Origin: Methylomonas koyamae
GTDB taxonomy: Bacteria > Pseudomonadota > Gammaproteobacteria > Methylococcales > Methylomonadaceae
Assembly (NCBI RefSeq): GCF_019669905.1
Contig: NZ_AP019777.1
Location: 2,542,001-2,606,000, forward strand
Direction of reading: 5' to 3'
DNA length: 64,000 nt
The position numbers were made by a program, and so were the translations under genes. Shown in pieces: positions 44,625 to 53,689 of the stretch (the stretch's first letter is position 1; every line of letters begins with the position of its first letter). The notes under the pieces were generated by a model. It was not told the DNA's origin. It did no database searches and saw nothing but the letters and a program-made list of their open reading frames with translations.

Positions 44625-44634
44625 AACAAAAATC

Positions 44635-45597
44635 ATGCTAAAACCAGACCTCATTCAGACTGATATTAGTGTCATAATCTGCACTTACAACCGAGCTAAC
44701 ATACTAGATGATACCTTAAAGAGTTTTATAAATACCAGCAAGAAAAACGTACGTTATGAATTATTAATCATAGACAATAACTCAACAGATATGACAAAAA
44801 ATGTATGCATGTCATATTGCGATATAGACCCCAACATTCAATACCATTTTGAGCAGAAACAAGGTTTATCTGTAGCCAGAAATACAGGCGTAAAAATTTC
44901 GAAAGGAAATATCATAGCATTTGCAGATGACGATGTTCATTTTGATCGCATGTGGCTCTCAGAAGTGAAGCATATCTTCGATGATTTTCCGGATGCATCT
45001 TGCATGGGTGGCAAGTCTTTACCTAGCTTCGAGTTAGGAAGACCACCTTGGATTGTTGACGACTTTTTATCACTTTATGGCTCAACTAATTCTGGTGACA
45101 AAATAAAATGGATGATTTACCCAGAGTATCCATTTGGGTTAAACATGGCTTTTCGCCGCACTGTATTTGATAAAATAGGACTATTTAATTCTAGCCTAGG
45201 AAGAAAAAAGAAAAATCTATTATCCAATGAAGAGTGCGAATTTTTTTGGCGCGCCAAACAAGCTAATTTGAAAGTTATTTACAATCCAAACGCCATATTG
45301 TTTCATCAAATCCCTACCGAACGCACCTCTGAGGACTGGATTATAAGTCGATTCTATTGGCAAGGGATTTCATCGGTTATTTTTAATCAACTGGTAGCTC
45401 CGGAATCTAAATCAGTACTTTTAAAGAAAGGAACAATTCTTTGTTGGGATTTGGCTCGCCATGCAACAGGCGGTTTTTTCACGCCCCGAAAAGCATATTG
45501 GCACTATAAGTCAATTAAGCTTCCTGAAAAGTGTGCTTTCTTTTTAAAAGCAGGCATAGCAAAGCAACTAATTCTGGAATCCGTAAAATTCACATAA
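44635..45597 (+). CDS. GT2 family glycosyltransferase
   Basis: A 320-residue GT-A enzyme with VSVIICTYNRANILDDTLKSF-like entry (ISVIICTYNRA), LLIIDNNSTDMT and the metal-binding IIAFADDDVHF (DDD). The later ECEFFWRAKQ may hold the catalytic base. It is strongly AT-rich, like its left neighbour, and probably belongs to the same acquired block. A 154-bp gap follows, after which composition becomes more like the rest of the genome. Confidence 0.88.
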   Translation: MLKPDLIQTDISVIICTYNRANILDDTLKSFINTSKKNVRYELLIIDNNSTDMTKNVCMSYCDIDPNIQYHFEQKQGLSVARNTGVKISKGNIIAFADDDVHFDRMWLSEVKHIFDDFPDASCMGGKSLPSFELGRPPWIVDDFLSLYGSTNSGDKIKWMIYPEYPFGLNMAFRRTVFDKIGLFNSSLGRKKKNLLSNEECEFFWRAKQANLKVIYNPNAILFHQIPTERTSEDWIISRFYWQGISSVIFNQLVAPESKSVLLKKGTILCWDLARHATGGFFTPRKAYWHYKSIKLPEKCAFFLKAGIAKQLILESVKFT

Positions 45598-45751
45598 TAT
45601 TACAACAATAAAACGAAATTCCGATCTTTTAATCGAACATTGAAAAACTTTTGCACAGACATCAGAAGAATAGCAGATAGATGACAACATATTGCGAGGA
45701 TTCTGCTAAGCTAAAGATCATCAAAATAATTTCTAAATAACTGCTTTTTAA

Positions 45752-46960
45752 ATGAAAGTCCTTATAGTCTCAGACTCCTACCCAGCCTTCGATCGTTCCT
45801 CATATGAACTCAGGTTTTCGCGCTTGGTTCAGATATTGGCCGAATCTCATCAAGTGTCTCTTTGCCCGTTGGACGTGCCTTACATGGTCAACGAATTGGG
45901 CGAATCGGCGGTTACGCTTTATCGACAAACTTTAGTGTCTCAAGGCGTTCAGACATGCGATCTCGGACTAGTACCAGCTCTGAAAACCGACACCTACGAC
46001 GCCGTAATATTCATTATCTATGTGCAAGCGTCGCAAAAGAATATTCAAGCTGTACGATACTGGGCACCAACCGCCAAATTGATAATAGACTCGGTGGATG
46101 TTCAGTTCGGCAGGTATATGTCTCGTGCCAGATTGACTAACCAACAAAGCGATATTGAATTCGCCAATAAAGTTAAAGAGGAGGAAATTGCCACCTATCA
46201 CCAAGCTGATTTCATAATTGTGGTATCGGAACAGGAACGCCAGTTATTAGTACCGGATCTTCCCGATAGTAAACTCGCTATCATTCCAAATATTCATCCT
46301 ATGGGGGAATATATTCCTACCGCAGCGCGAGATAAAAACGTGTTGATGTTTGTCGGCTGGGGTCAGTATGAACCCAACAGTGATGCAGTGTTGTATTTCG
46401 CCAACGAGATATTGCCGTTAATATTGGAAAAAGCACCCCAGGTTCGTTTTAAAGTAATCGGCGAAGGCTACCCGGAAGCGGTTAAAAATCTTCACGGCGG
46501 ACCGATTGAAATTTTGGGCCACGTGCCGTCCATGCATCCGTACTTGACGGAGTCTTACATTTCGGTAGCGCCATTGCGTTACGGCAGCGGGGTAAAGGGC
46601 AAAATTGGCGAAGCGCTGTCTTACGGCCTCCCAGTCGTAACCACTTCGATCGGTCTGGAGGGCTTCGGCTTAACCCCCGGTAAACAGATTTTGATCGGCG
46701 ACACGCCCCGGGAATTTGCCGATCATGTCTTAGGTTTGCTCAACGATCCCGTGCGGCATGCCGAAATAGGTATCTCCGGTAGAAACTTTCTGGAACAGAA
46801 TTTTTCGGAAGCGGTGGTAAAGATAAAAATAAACGAAGTTTTCCAGCATATCGAACAAACCCCAGTTCCTTGGTTGAAGCTAAAGGGCCGCGTTCTGTGC
46901 AGCAGGTTTTACCATGCACTGAATCGTTATGTTTTATGGCGATTCAATAAATCCCATTGA
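45752..46960 (+). CDS. GT4 family glycosyltransferase
   Basis: A 402-residue GT-B enzyme. The N-terminal domain begins KVLIVSDSYPAFDRSSYELRF; the C-terminal domain has VLMFVGWGQYEPNSDAVLYF and YGSGVKGKIGEALSYGLPVV with the conserved Glu. The TGA stop shares one base with the ATG of the next glycosyltransferase gene, so the two are translationally coupled. Confidence 0.9.
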   Translation: MKVLIVSDSYPAFDRSSYELRFSRLVQILAESHQVSLCPLDVPYMVNELGESAVTLYRQTLVSQGVQTCDLGLVPALKTDTYDAVIFIIYVQASQKNIQAVRYWAPTAKLIIDSVDVQFGRYMSRARLTNQQSDIEFANKVKEEEIATYHQADFIIVVSEQERQLLVPDLPDSKLAIIPNIHPMGEYIPTAARDKNVLMFVGWGQYEPNSDAVLYFANEILPLILEKAPQVRFKVIGEGYPEAVKNLHGGPIEILGHVPSMHPYLTESYISVAPLRYGSGVKGKIGEALSYGLPVVTTSIGLEGFGLTPGKQILIGDTPREFADHVLGLLNDPVRHAEIGISGRNFLEQNFSEAVVKIKINEVFQHIEQTPVPWLKLKGRVLCSRFYHALNRYVLWRFNKSH

Positions 46961-48303
46961 TGCAGATGAACGGTAATTTCGGCATTAACGTTGTCGGCTA
47001 CGTCAGTAGCAACGTAAGCCTTGGCATAACCGCCAGGCACTTTATAAAATTGTTTTTAAACCGGCAAATACCGGTAGCCATTTTCGACATCGACTATAAG
47101 CGCGCGCCTAATGCCCGCGAGCAAGAATACCAAGCGCTTACCGTCAACGATCCGCAGCAACTACCGTACTCGATCAATTTGTTCTTTTTGTCGATGGGTC
47201 AATTGCCTGGGTTGTTTCTGCACCCTCCGACAGGACTGTTCGACGGCAACCGCCTTAACGTAGGGTTGATCTGGTGCGAAGAAACAGTGCTACCTCGACG
47301 CTATCGCGAAGCGCTGCGTTTATTCGACGTTGTACTGGCCGGATCGCACTTCGTTAAACATGTGTTTGATACCAACCTTTCCGACGTGTTGACACTGGAT
47401 TGTATTCACCCTTTATTTCTACCTGAGGGAATTCGTGCAGACCGAGATAAGTTTGGCTTGCCTAGAGACAAGCTTCTGTTTGTCTCGAGTTTCGATCCCC
47501 ACCACGATCCCGCTCGCAAAAACCCGTTCGGCGCGGTAGATGCTTTTTTGCAAGCCTTCCCCGGCATTTCGGACGATGCTGGCGCACCCCACCTCGTCGT
47601 AAAGTTGAATAACGCAGAAGTAACCACGCCGGGTTGCGATCCTATGCGCTTGGTAAAAGAATTGAAAACGCGATGTGTCGGCAACCCCCGAGTTCACTTT
47701 ATCGCCAAATCGCTGAGCTATCCGGACGTGCTAAGTCTTTACGCTAGCTGCGACATATTCGTCTCTATGCACCGCGCGGAAGGATTGGGACTTGGGCCAT
47801 TGGAATGCATGGCGCTAGGCAAGCCAGTGATCGCAACCGGGTGGTCGGGCAACATGTCGTTTATGCGGCATACGAATTCGTGTCTGGTCGGGTTCGATTT
47901 GGTGCCGTATTCCGGCATGGCAGCCAACGGCCCAGACCAACTTGGAAAACGCGCGCTGTGGGCAGAGCCACATATCGACGAAGCCGCCGACTGGATGCAG
48001 CAATTAGCCTCGAACCCCGAATTACGCAAAAAAATCGGAAGCCAAGCGACCAGCGACGCCAAGGCCTATCACGCCGCATCCGAGCAAATTACGTTCATGA
48101 GCGACTTGAAGGCAATTCTGGAGGAAAGAGCTTTTTTATCGCGCAGACAAAAAAGCAAACTGACCGATACCGCGGCATTAAGAGCGGCCGAAGCGCAATT
48201 CAATTATTTCGGGTTGCCCGGTTTTAAAAGAAGATGCGCAGACATTCTTGACAAACATATTCTGTGGCGTATCAAACAGACTAATTCGGATGGGGCGGCA
48301 TAA
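46960..48303 (+). CDS. GT4 family glycosyltransferase
   Basis: A 447-residue GT-B enzyme. I prefer ATG 46960, which overlaps the preceding stop codon, over the TTG one codon upstream. The N-terminal domain reads INVVGYVSSNVSLGITARHF; the C-terminal domain has LLFVSSFDPHHDPARKNPFG and MHRAEGLGLGPLECMALGKP, the donor-binding motif. Some family members act in O-antigen and S-layer glycan synthesis. GC content is close to that of the core genome again. Confidence 0.88.
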   Translation: MQMNGNFGINVVGYVSSNVSLGITARHFIKLFLNRQIPVAIFDIDYKRAPNAREQEYQALTVNDPQQLPYSINLFFLSMGQLPGLFLHPPTGLFDGNRLNVGLIWCEETVLPRRYREALRLFDVVLAGSHFVKHVFDTNLSDVLTLDCIHPLFLPEGIRADRDKFGLPRDKLLFVSSFDPHHDPARKNPFGAVDAFLQAFPGISDDAGAPHLVVKLNNAEVTTPGCDPMRLVKELKTRCVGNPRVHFIAKSLSYPDVLSLYASCDIFVSMHRAEGLGLGPLECMALGKPVIATGWSGNMSFMRHTNSCLVGFDLVPYSGMAANGPDQLGKRALWAEPHIDEAADWMQQLASNPELRKKIGSQATSDAKAYHAASEQITFMSDLKAILEERAFLSRRQKSKLTDTAALRAAEAQFNYFGLPGFKRRCADILDKHILWRIKQTNSDGAA

Positions 48304-48368
48304 CCGTCTCAACCGCCAATGCCAGCTACGGCTCTGCAAACGCTATCCACCGAAATTGAGCTAACTTC

Positions 48369-49418
48369 GTGACTATTTACTATCTTTGCCCTGAACACGA
48401 TACTCCTGCGGGAGGCATACGAGTTATTTATCAACATGTCGACATATTAAATCGTAACGGAATTGCGGCGTATGTGGTTCATAACAATCCTGGATTTCGG
48501 GTGAGTTGGTTTGAAAATGAAACTTCGATTGTCTATTGGCGCAACTCTCCAATTGAGCGCATTCGTGGCAAGCTTAAACGCCGTTTTTACCCCGACCAAG
48601 TTGTAGAGCTACACATAAAAGGCGGCAAACAAGCTACTATTGGCGCAAACGACATTCTCGTAATCCCAGAACTCTATGGTCCAGACTTGGCATGGGAATA
48701 TGGTAAAGGTATTAAAAAAGTCATTTTAAACCAAGGATGCTACCTAACCTTCAATGGTTATTCGCTAAATAAAAAACGCCTGATAACCCCTTATCACGAT
48801 CCCGATACGATCGCTACCCTAGTCAATTCAAAAAATGGCGAAGACTATTTGAAACACGTTTTTCCCGACCTAACACTACACCGTTTTAGACTTTCAATCG
48901 ATCCTAATATATTTTATTTCCAAGCCGAAAAGAAAAAGCAACTTTGTTTCTCCCGCATAAAGAATCAGCAAGACGCGATGCAAGTCATCAATATTCTTAA
49001 ATTTCGAGGAGCTCTCGAGGACTTTGATATCGTGCCATTTATTAATTTACCTCAAACCGAGGTTGCAAAAACCTTCCGCGATTCGGCCATCTTTCTAAGC
49101 TTCGGTTATCCCGAGGGATTTGGTCTACCTGCTGCAGAGGCCATGGCATCTGGTTGTATAGTGATAGGATTCCATGGTGGAGGCGGCAGGGAATTTTTCG
49201 ATCCGAAATTTTCTTATCCCATCGAACAAGGCGATATTATAGATTTTGCCAAAACAGTCGAATTTGTCATAAAAAACTACCAGCAGCATCCCGAAAAGAT
49301 GTTGGAAAAAGGACGCCTAGCAGCTGAATTTATTCGCAATACCTATTCGTTGGAAATTGAGGAAAAGGAAATCGTATCGGCGTGGCAAACCATACTTGCA
49401 AAATTTAACTCTGATTGA
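48369..49418 (+). CDS. GT4-like glycosyltransferase (GTG start)
   Basis: A 349-residue protein beginning at GTG 48369 (MTIYYLCPEHDTPAGGIRVIYQ). The C-terminal half has FLSFGYPEGFGLPAAEAMASG, the GT-B donor-binding motif with an E-x7-E pair, but the N-terminal domain is divergent and lacks a recognisable acceptor-specific motif. It ends six bases before the WbsX-like gene. Confidence 0.82.
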   Translation: MTIYYLCPEHDTPAGGIRVIYQHVDILNRNGIAAYVVHNNPGFRVSWFENETSIVYWRNSPIERIRGKLKRRFYPDQVVELHIKGGKQATIGANDILVIPELYGPDLAWEYGKGIKKVILNQGCYLTFNGYSLNKKRLITPYHDPDTIATLVNSKNGEDYLKHVFPDLTLHRFRLSIDPNIFYFQAEKKKQLCFSRIKNQQDAMQVINILKFRGALEDFDIVPFINLPQTEVAKTFRDSAIFLSFGYPEGFGLPAAEAMASGCIVIGFHGGGGREFFDPKFSYPIEQGDIIDFAKTVEFVIKNYQQHPEKMLEKGRLAAEFIRNTYSLEIEEKEIVSAWQTILAKFNSD

Positions 49419-49424
49419 AACTTT

Positions 49425-50528
49425 ATGAAGACAAGTCCCCGCCTTATCGCATTTCATTTGCCGCAATTTCATCCCACTCCGGAGAACGATGAGTGGTGGG
49501 GCAAGGGTTTTACAGAATGGACCAACGTTGCCAAGGCCAAGCCGCTGTATCCCGACCACTACCAGCCTCACGTACCGGCCGATCTGGGATTTTACGACCT
49601 CCGCTTACCCGAGGCGCGCCACGCCCAGGCCGAACTAGCCAGAGAATATGGTATCGAAGGATTTTGTTACTACCACTATTGGTTTGGCGACGGCAGACGT
49701 ATGCTGGAACGACCGGTTAACGAAATTCTAGCCAGCGGTGAACCGAACTTTCCATTTTGCCTATGTTGGGCTAACCACAGTTGGAATAATATTTGGCAGG
49801 GTACGGCAGATCGCACCCTAATTGAGCAAACATACCCCGGCTTGGAAGATCATAGACTGCATTTTGAATGGCTACTCAAAGCGTTCAAGGATCGGCGATA
49901 TATTACTGTTGATGATAAGCCATTATTCTTGATCTACAGTCCAACGGACATTCCGGAATTACCGAATGTCATTCTATTTTGGCGTGAGCTCGCTAAACAG
50001 GCCGGACTGGCAGGATTGTATCTGGTCGGCGTGAACTACCGTCACCGCCAGGACTGGAATCCTATTAGCGTTGGCTTGGATGCCTCGACATGGCAACCAT
50101 TACCGCCTAAAGATGGGCACATTCCTCCAAGATATCGTTTAAGGAGATTGTTAAACCGTATTTTCCTCGGCAAAAAATCATCCCTTACAGTCTACGATTA
50201 CGCGGATACCATTGAACAATTAACACGTAAATCTCCGCCTAATTTTCCCGATTATCCAACTGTCCTCCCAAATTGGGATAATACTCCTCGTTCTGGCGAA
50301 AACGGTTTAGTATTACACGGATCTACCCCTGAATTATTTGGGCGTGTTCTACGCCGGGGATTATCCCTAATCAGCGACAATGTACCAGAGCACCAAATTG
50401 TATTCATAAAAGCCTGGAATGAATGGGCAGAAGGAAATTATTTAGAACCTGATCAATTTCACGGCCACGGCTATTTAAACGTCGTGCGTCAGGAACTCTC
50501 GCGCTTCAAAACCGAATATAATATCTAA
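49425..50528 (+). CDS. WbsX-like GH99-type protein
   Basis: A 367-residue protein of the WbsX/GH99-like family found in O-antigen and capsule loci. Motifs seen: IAFHLPQFHPTPENDEWWGKG, EWTNV, YGIEGFCYYHYWF and CLCWANHSWNNIW in the first half, and FIKAWNEWAEGNYLEPD near the C terminus, in the usual positions. No signal peptide is seen, so it is presumably cytoplasmic. The family is annotated as glycosyltransferase or as endo-mannosidase-like; its chemistry in such loci is not settled. Confidence 0.85.
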   Translation: MKTSPRLIAFHLPQFHPTPENDEWWGKGFTEWTNVAKAKPLYPDHYQPHVPADLGFYDLRLPEARHAQAELAREYGIEGFCYYHYWFGDGRRMLERPVNEILASGEPNFPFCLCWANHSWNNIWQGTADRTLIEQTYPGLEDHRLHFEWLLKAFKDRRYITVDDKPLFLIYSPTDIPELPNVILFWRELAKQAGLAGLYLVGVNYRHRQDWNPISVGLDASTWQPLPPKDGHIPPRYRLRRLLNRIFLGKKSSLTVYDYADTIEQLTRKSPPNFPDYPTVLPNWDNTPRSGENGLVLHGSTPELFGRVLRRGLSLISDNVPEHQIVFIKAWNEWAEGNYLEPDQFHGHGYLNVVRQELSRFKTEYNI

Positions 50529-50537
50529 CAAATTAAA

Positions 50538-52391
50538 ATGTGTGGCATAAACGGTATATTTCGCTATGGCGTAGAAACGCCGAAAATCGATATCGAACAA
50601 ATAATAGCAACTCGCGACTCAATGTATAACAGAGGGCCTGACGGCGCCGGCCTTTGGTTATCGGACTGCGGATCGGTTGGATTCGGACATCGGCGCCTGG
50701 CGATAATCGAACTCTCGGAATTGGGCGCTCAACCCATGCATACAGCGGATGGCCAGTTGTCCATCACGTTCAACGGCGAAATATATAACCACAACGAATT
50801 AAGAAGAAACCTAGAGTCGAAAGGGTTTGCTTTTCGAAGCCACAGCGATACGGAAGTGCTGCTTCATTTATACCGAGATATCGGCATCGAAATGGTTAAT
50901 CAATTACGCGGCATGTTTGCATTTGCGCTATGGGACAACCGTAACAGAAAGCTGATAATCGCACGCGACCCTTACGGTATTAAACCGGTTTATTACTCAA
51001 ATAGTGACGGGGTGTTTCGATTCGCCTCGCAGGTAAAAGCCCTTGTAGCAGGAAGCGGAATCGATTGTTCGATTAACCCGGCTGCATTAGTAAGTTTTTT
51101 ACTCTGGGGCAGCGTATCCGAGCCATTAACGTTATATGAAAATATAAACGCATTGCCTGCAGGACATGTACTTGAAATTGATTACTTAGGCCGCCAAAGT
51201 ATTCATCAATATTGGAATATCAATACTGTCATAAATACTTCTTATTCGGCCGCGTCAGCTATACCAGCGGATATAACCAAGGAATTAGCTAAGGCGGCGA
51301 TTAGAGACTCTGTCAAAGCGCACATGGTTGCGGACGTACCAGTAGGCTCTTTTTTGTCAGCGGGTCTCGATTCGGCAACTATTACCGGGCTGGCTCAAGA
51401 GCTTGTCCCCGAACCGGTTAGCGCTATAACGCTGGCTTTCGAAGAGTTTAGCGGAAGGTCGCTGGACGAGGCGCCTGTCGCTAAGGAAATCGCTTCGATA
51501 CTGGGCGTAAAGCATCAAGTGGTCACTTCGAGTATGTCCCATGTCGAAACCGAATTGGCAATGTTTCTTGACGCGATGGATCAACCAACTATCGATGGTA
51601 TCAATACTTGGCTGGTCAGCAAAGCGGCTAAATCAAACGGGCTTAAGGTCGTGCTTTCTGGTTTAGGCGGAGATGAAATGCTTGGTGGCTATAATACATT
51701 CGAAGCAATTCCAGAAATTATAAACAAGCTATCACCCTACAATTCAAACCCTACTATTAACAACCTGTTTTTTTACATCCACGCTTTTATCGCAAAAAGC
51801 TTTAAAGGATTAAATCCAAATAATTCTGATTGTTTGAACATGGCAAGCAATATCACGTCTGCCTATCAGCTTCAGAAAGGTTTATTTATGCCTTGGGAGC
51901 TCCCAAATATCATCGATAGAGATTTATTAAAAATCGGCCTGTCGCAACTCACGAAAATCAATAGATTTGAGTCAGTAGACGACATTCAATCCGATTTCGG
52001 CAAAATTGTGGCTCTGGAATCAAAAAAATATATGCGTAACCAATTGTTACGCGATACCGACTGGATAGGAATGGCCCACTCTCTGGAAATTCGCGTACCG
52101 TTAGTAGACCATATTTTGCTCTCTAACTTGGTCGGTTCGGCCGCGACCGGGAAACTCGGGAACAAGAAAGAAATATTACCCCAATCGCTTACTGCTAAAC
52201 TCGATGATCGCATCGTCAATCGGCCAAAAACCGGCTTTACCATACCGATATGGCGCTGGCTCAATCAATCGCCGGCATTTTCTTCATGGAAACGAAACAA
52301 ATATCTGACTAACAAAAACATAATACCGAACAAACGCTGGGCTTATTGTGTGCTTGAACATTTTCCTGGAGCAAGTAACTATTTAAAATAA
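50538..52391 (+). CDS. asnB: glutamine-hydrolysing asparagine synthase family protein
   Basis: A 617-residue class II amidotransferase. Cys2 is the glutaminase nucleophile (MCGINGIFR); NRGPDGAG, HRRLAIIE and FNGEIYNH follow. The synthase domain has the pyrophosphate loop FLSAGLDSATI (SAGLDS in place of the common SGGLDS) and GLGGDEMLGGY. Homologues in polysaccharide loci amidate sugar carboxyl groups rather than make free asparagine, which is a fair guess here. The stop codon TAA at 52389-52391 takes its last base from the edge of a MITE-like element, so the present C terminus may have been altered by the insertion. Confidence 0.9.
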   Translation: MCGINGIFRYGVETPKIDIEQIIATRDSMYNRGPDGAGLWLSDCGSVGFGHRRLAIIELSELGAQPMHTADGQLSITFNGEIYNHNELRRNLESKGFAFRSHSDTEVLLHLYRDIGIEMVNQLRGMFAFALWDNRNRKLIIARDPYGIKPVYYSNSDGVFRFASQVKALVAGSGIDCSINPAALVSFLLWGSVSEPLTLYENINALPAGHVLEIDYLGRQSIHQYWNINTVINTSYSAASAIPADITKELAKAAIRDSVKAHMVADVPVGSFLSAGLDSATITGLAQELVPEPVSAITLAFEEFSGRSLDEAPVAKEIASILGVKHQVVTSSMSHVETELAMFLDAMDQPTIDGINTWLVSKAAKSNGLKVVLSGLGGDEMLGGYNTFEAIPEIINKLSPYNSNPTINNLFFYIHAFIAKSFKGLNPNNSDCLNMASNITSAYQLQKGLFMPWELPNIIDRDLLKIGLSQLTKINRFESVDDIQSDFGKIVALESKKYMRNQLLRDTDWIGMAHSLEIRVPLVDHILLSNLVGSAATGKLGNKKEILPQSLTAKLDDRIVNRPKTGFTIPIWRWLNQSPAFSSWKRNKYLTNKNIIPNKRWAYCVLEHFPGASNYLK

Positions 52392-52569
52392 GGCTATGTT
52401 CGCGTTAGTAGTTGGCGTCGCCCCGGCATACCGAAAGGGCGCAAGTGTATTGCCGGGGCCCAGAAGCCACGGACGGCAAAGTTCAACACATCCTTGTTCC
52501 CGTCATCCCGGCAATCCATGCCGGGATGACGGCTTCGATCTCATTCAACTATTAACGCGAACATAGCCT
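52391..52569. mobile_element. MITE-like element with 24-bp inverted repeats
   Basis: A 179-bp non-coding element. The terminal inverted repeats (52391-52414 and 52546-52569) match at 23 of 24 positions and begin AGGCTATGTTCGCG. The flanks carry the same six bases, AAAATA (52385-52390 and 52570-52575), as expected for a target-site duplication. Inside are two hairpins: GCCCCGGCA/TGCCGGGGC (52420-52459) and the stem described separately. There is no open frame, so it would need a transposase from elsewhere. I could not name the parent insertion sequence. Confidence 0.85.
52502..52530. repeat. GTCATCCCGGCA palindrome inside the MITE
   Basis: Perfect 12-bp arms GTCATCCCGGCA (52502-52513) and complement (52519-52530) with a 5-base loop. 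This GTCATCCCGG...CCGGGATGAC type of palindrome is a widespread interspersed repeat in proteobacteria; here it is embedded in the larger element and could form a strong RNA hairpin downstream of asnB. Confidence 0.8.
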
Positions 52570-52696
52570 AAAATAACCTTATCCTATTAGTGCGCCTGCA
52601 CTCACACCGGCTAACGTATAACCAACTATGAGAAACATCCCGGCTCTGCCAGAGAATTAGATAGCAGCTCTATTCAAAACGCCCTACTCCCGATCT
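52570..52696. other. non-coding remainder between MITE and MerR-type gene
   Basis: Together with the MITE this completes a 305-bp gap between the convergent asnB and B12-photoreceptor genes. It starts with the second copy of the AAAATA duplication. I see no gene, no strong hairpin and no T-run in it. Confidence 0.5.
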
Positions 52697-53599
52697 TCAA
52701 TGAGAAATCCGCTGTTGTCGGATTTTGGCGTTGAATTGGTCGATATCGGTAACGACCTCGGCGGAACCAATTGCCGGGTCGCCCTCGCCTTTCAGATACA
52801 AAGCCCCCGCTCCGCCCAGCCACACCTTTAAATTGCCTTGCTGTGCGCCCGTCAGCAGCCGGTGCAAATGTTCCACAGTTATTTCCTCCGGCGGCGTTTT
52901 CACCATGCCGACCACCAACAACTCCGGCGCCAAGTGCCGCGCCGCTTCGAGTATGTCTTCCGCCGGTAAATCCGCGCCGAGGTAATAACAATTGTAGTTC
53001 TGTGCCGCGGCGACCAAACAACTGACCAAAATTCCGAATTCGTGCGGTTCGCCGCTGGGCGTCGCCAACATGATCGCCGGATTGTTGCGCGAGTGGCGGT
53101 GCAAATTGTTCACCATGCTCAACACGATGCGTTTCACGCAGGACGAGAACATGTGCTCCTGGGCGATATTGATTTTGCCTTGGTGCCACAAATTGCCGAC
53201 CTTTTGCATGGCCGGCAACAAAACGTCGCGGGCGTAGTCCAACGGCTCGTTGACCAGCAGCGCTTTCTTCAACAACTGCTCGCAACGTTCGATGCGATAT
53301 TCGCGCAAGGCGTCCGCGATTTGCTCCAGAAACGGCGCCGGCTCACGCCGTTGCTGAGCGGCAGATTGGTTTTGCAAGTCGTTGAGTTGCTGCCAACTCA
53401 AGCCGGCCAGCTTGCCGATAGAGTGGCCCTGCCCGGTCAGATTGACCAGCAGCGTCAACTTGTCCAGATCCTGCTGCGAATAGAAACGCCTGCCGGTGTC
53501 GTTGCGCGCCGGCGTGACGCAGGCGTAACGGCGCTCCCAGGCTCTTAACGTTTCCGGCGTCAAACCCGTTAACGATGTAATGGCTTTAATTGAGTACAT
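52697..53599 (-). CDS. CarH/LitR-type B12-dependent MerR photoreceptor regulator
   Basis: A 300-residue transcription factor. The N terminus is a MerR winged helix (IKAITSLTGLTPETLRAWERR, about 4-24). It is followed by a four-helix B12-binding cap domain with Trp138-His139 and Glu148-His149, exactly the W-x9-E-H motif that places adenosylcobalamin in CarH; His139 corresponds to the residue that replaces the adenosyl group after light. A Rossmann B12-binding domain has Glu184-x-His186-x2-Gly189 (GEPHEFG), the lower-ligand motif. CarH/LitR proteins repress in the dark and let go on light. It is divergent from a sigma-factor gene and its start codon lies inside a predicted operator. Confidence 0.9.
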   Translation of the reverse strand: MYSIKAITSLTGLTPETLRAWERRYACVTPARNDTGRRFYSQQDLDKLTLLVNLTGQGHSIGKLAGLSWQQLNDLQNQSAAQQRREPAPFLEQIADALREYRIERCEQLLKKALLVNEPLDYARDVLLPAMQKVGNLWHQGKINIAQEHMFSSCVKRIVLSMVNNLHRHSRNNPAIMLATPSGEPHEFGILVSCLVAAAQNYNCYYLGADLPAEDILEAARHLAPELLVVGMVKTPPEEITVEHLHRLLTGAQQGNLKVWLGGAGALYLKGEGDPAIGSAEVVTDIDQFNAKIRQQRISH

Positions 53600-53616
53600 T
53601 GTTCACGTTTTGTACA
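53593..53616. promoter_or_regulatory. predicted LitR/CarH operator
   Basis: AGTACA (53593-53598), 12 bases, then TGTACA (53611-53616). This agrees, with one mismatch, with the T(G/A)TACA-N12-TGTA(C/T)A sites I recall for light-responsive MerR/LitR regulators of pseudomonads. The left half contains the ATG of the regulator gene, so binding would block its own transcription; the right half lies about ten bases before the TTGACA box of the sigma-factor gene. Confidence 0.65.
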
Positions 53617-53625
53617 TAATTTATT

Positions 53626-53654
53626 TTGACAAACATTCTACAATCTAGTAACGT
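53626..53654 (+). promoter_or_regulatory. candidate promoter of the sigma-factor gene
   Basis: TTGACA (53626-53631) is a perfect -35 box; 17 bases on, TAACGT (53649-53654) is a poor -10 box. It overlaps the promoter of the divergent regulator gene and lies beside the predicted operator. The weak -10 suggests low basal activity or dependence on another factor. Confidence 0.4.
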
Positions 53655-53663
53655 AATTGCCAA
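53635..53663 (-). promoter_or_regulatory. predicted sigma-70 promoter of the photoreceptor gene
   Basis: On the minus strand TTGGCA (53663-53658) and TAGAAT (53640-53635) are separated by exactly 17 bases. Transcription would start near 53628, leaving a leader of about 30 bases that contains the whole predicted operator, an arrangement suited to autorepression. Confidence 0.65.
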
Positions 53664-53689
53664 CAACTTATTCCACGAGCGAAACGATC

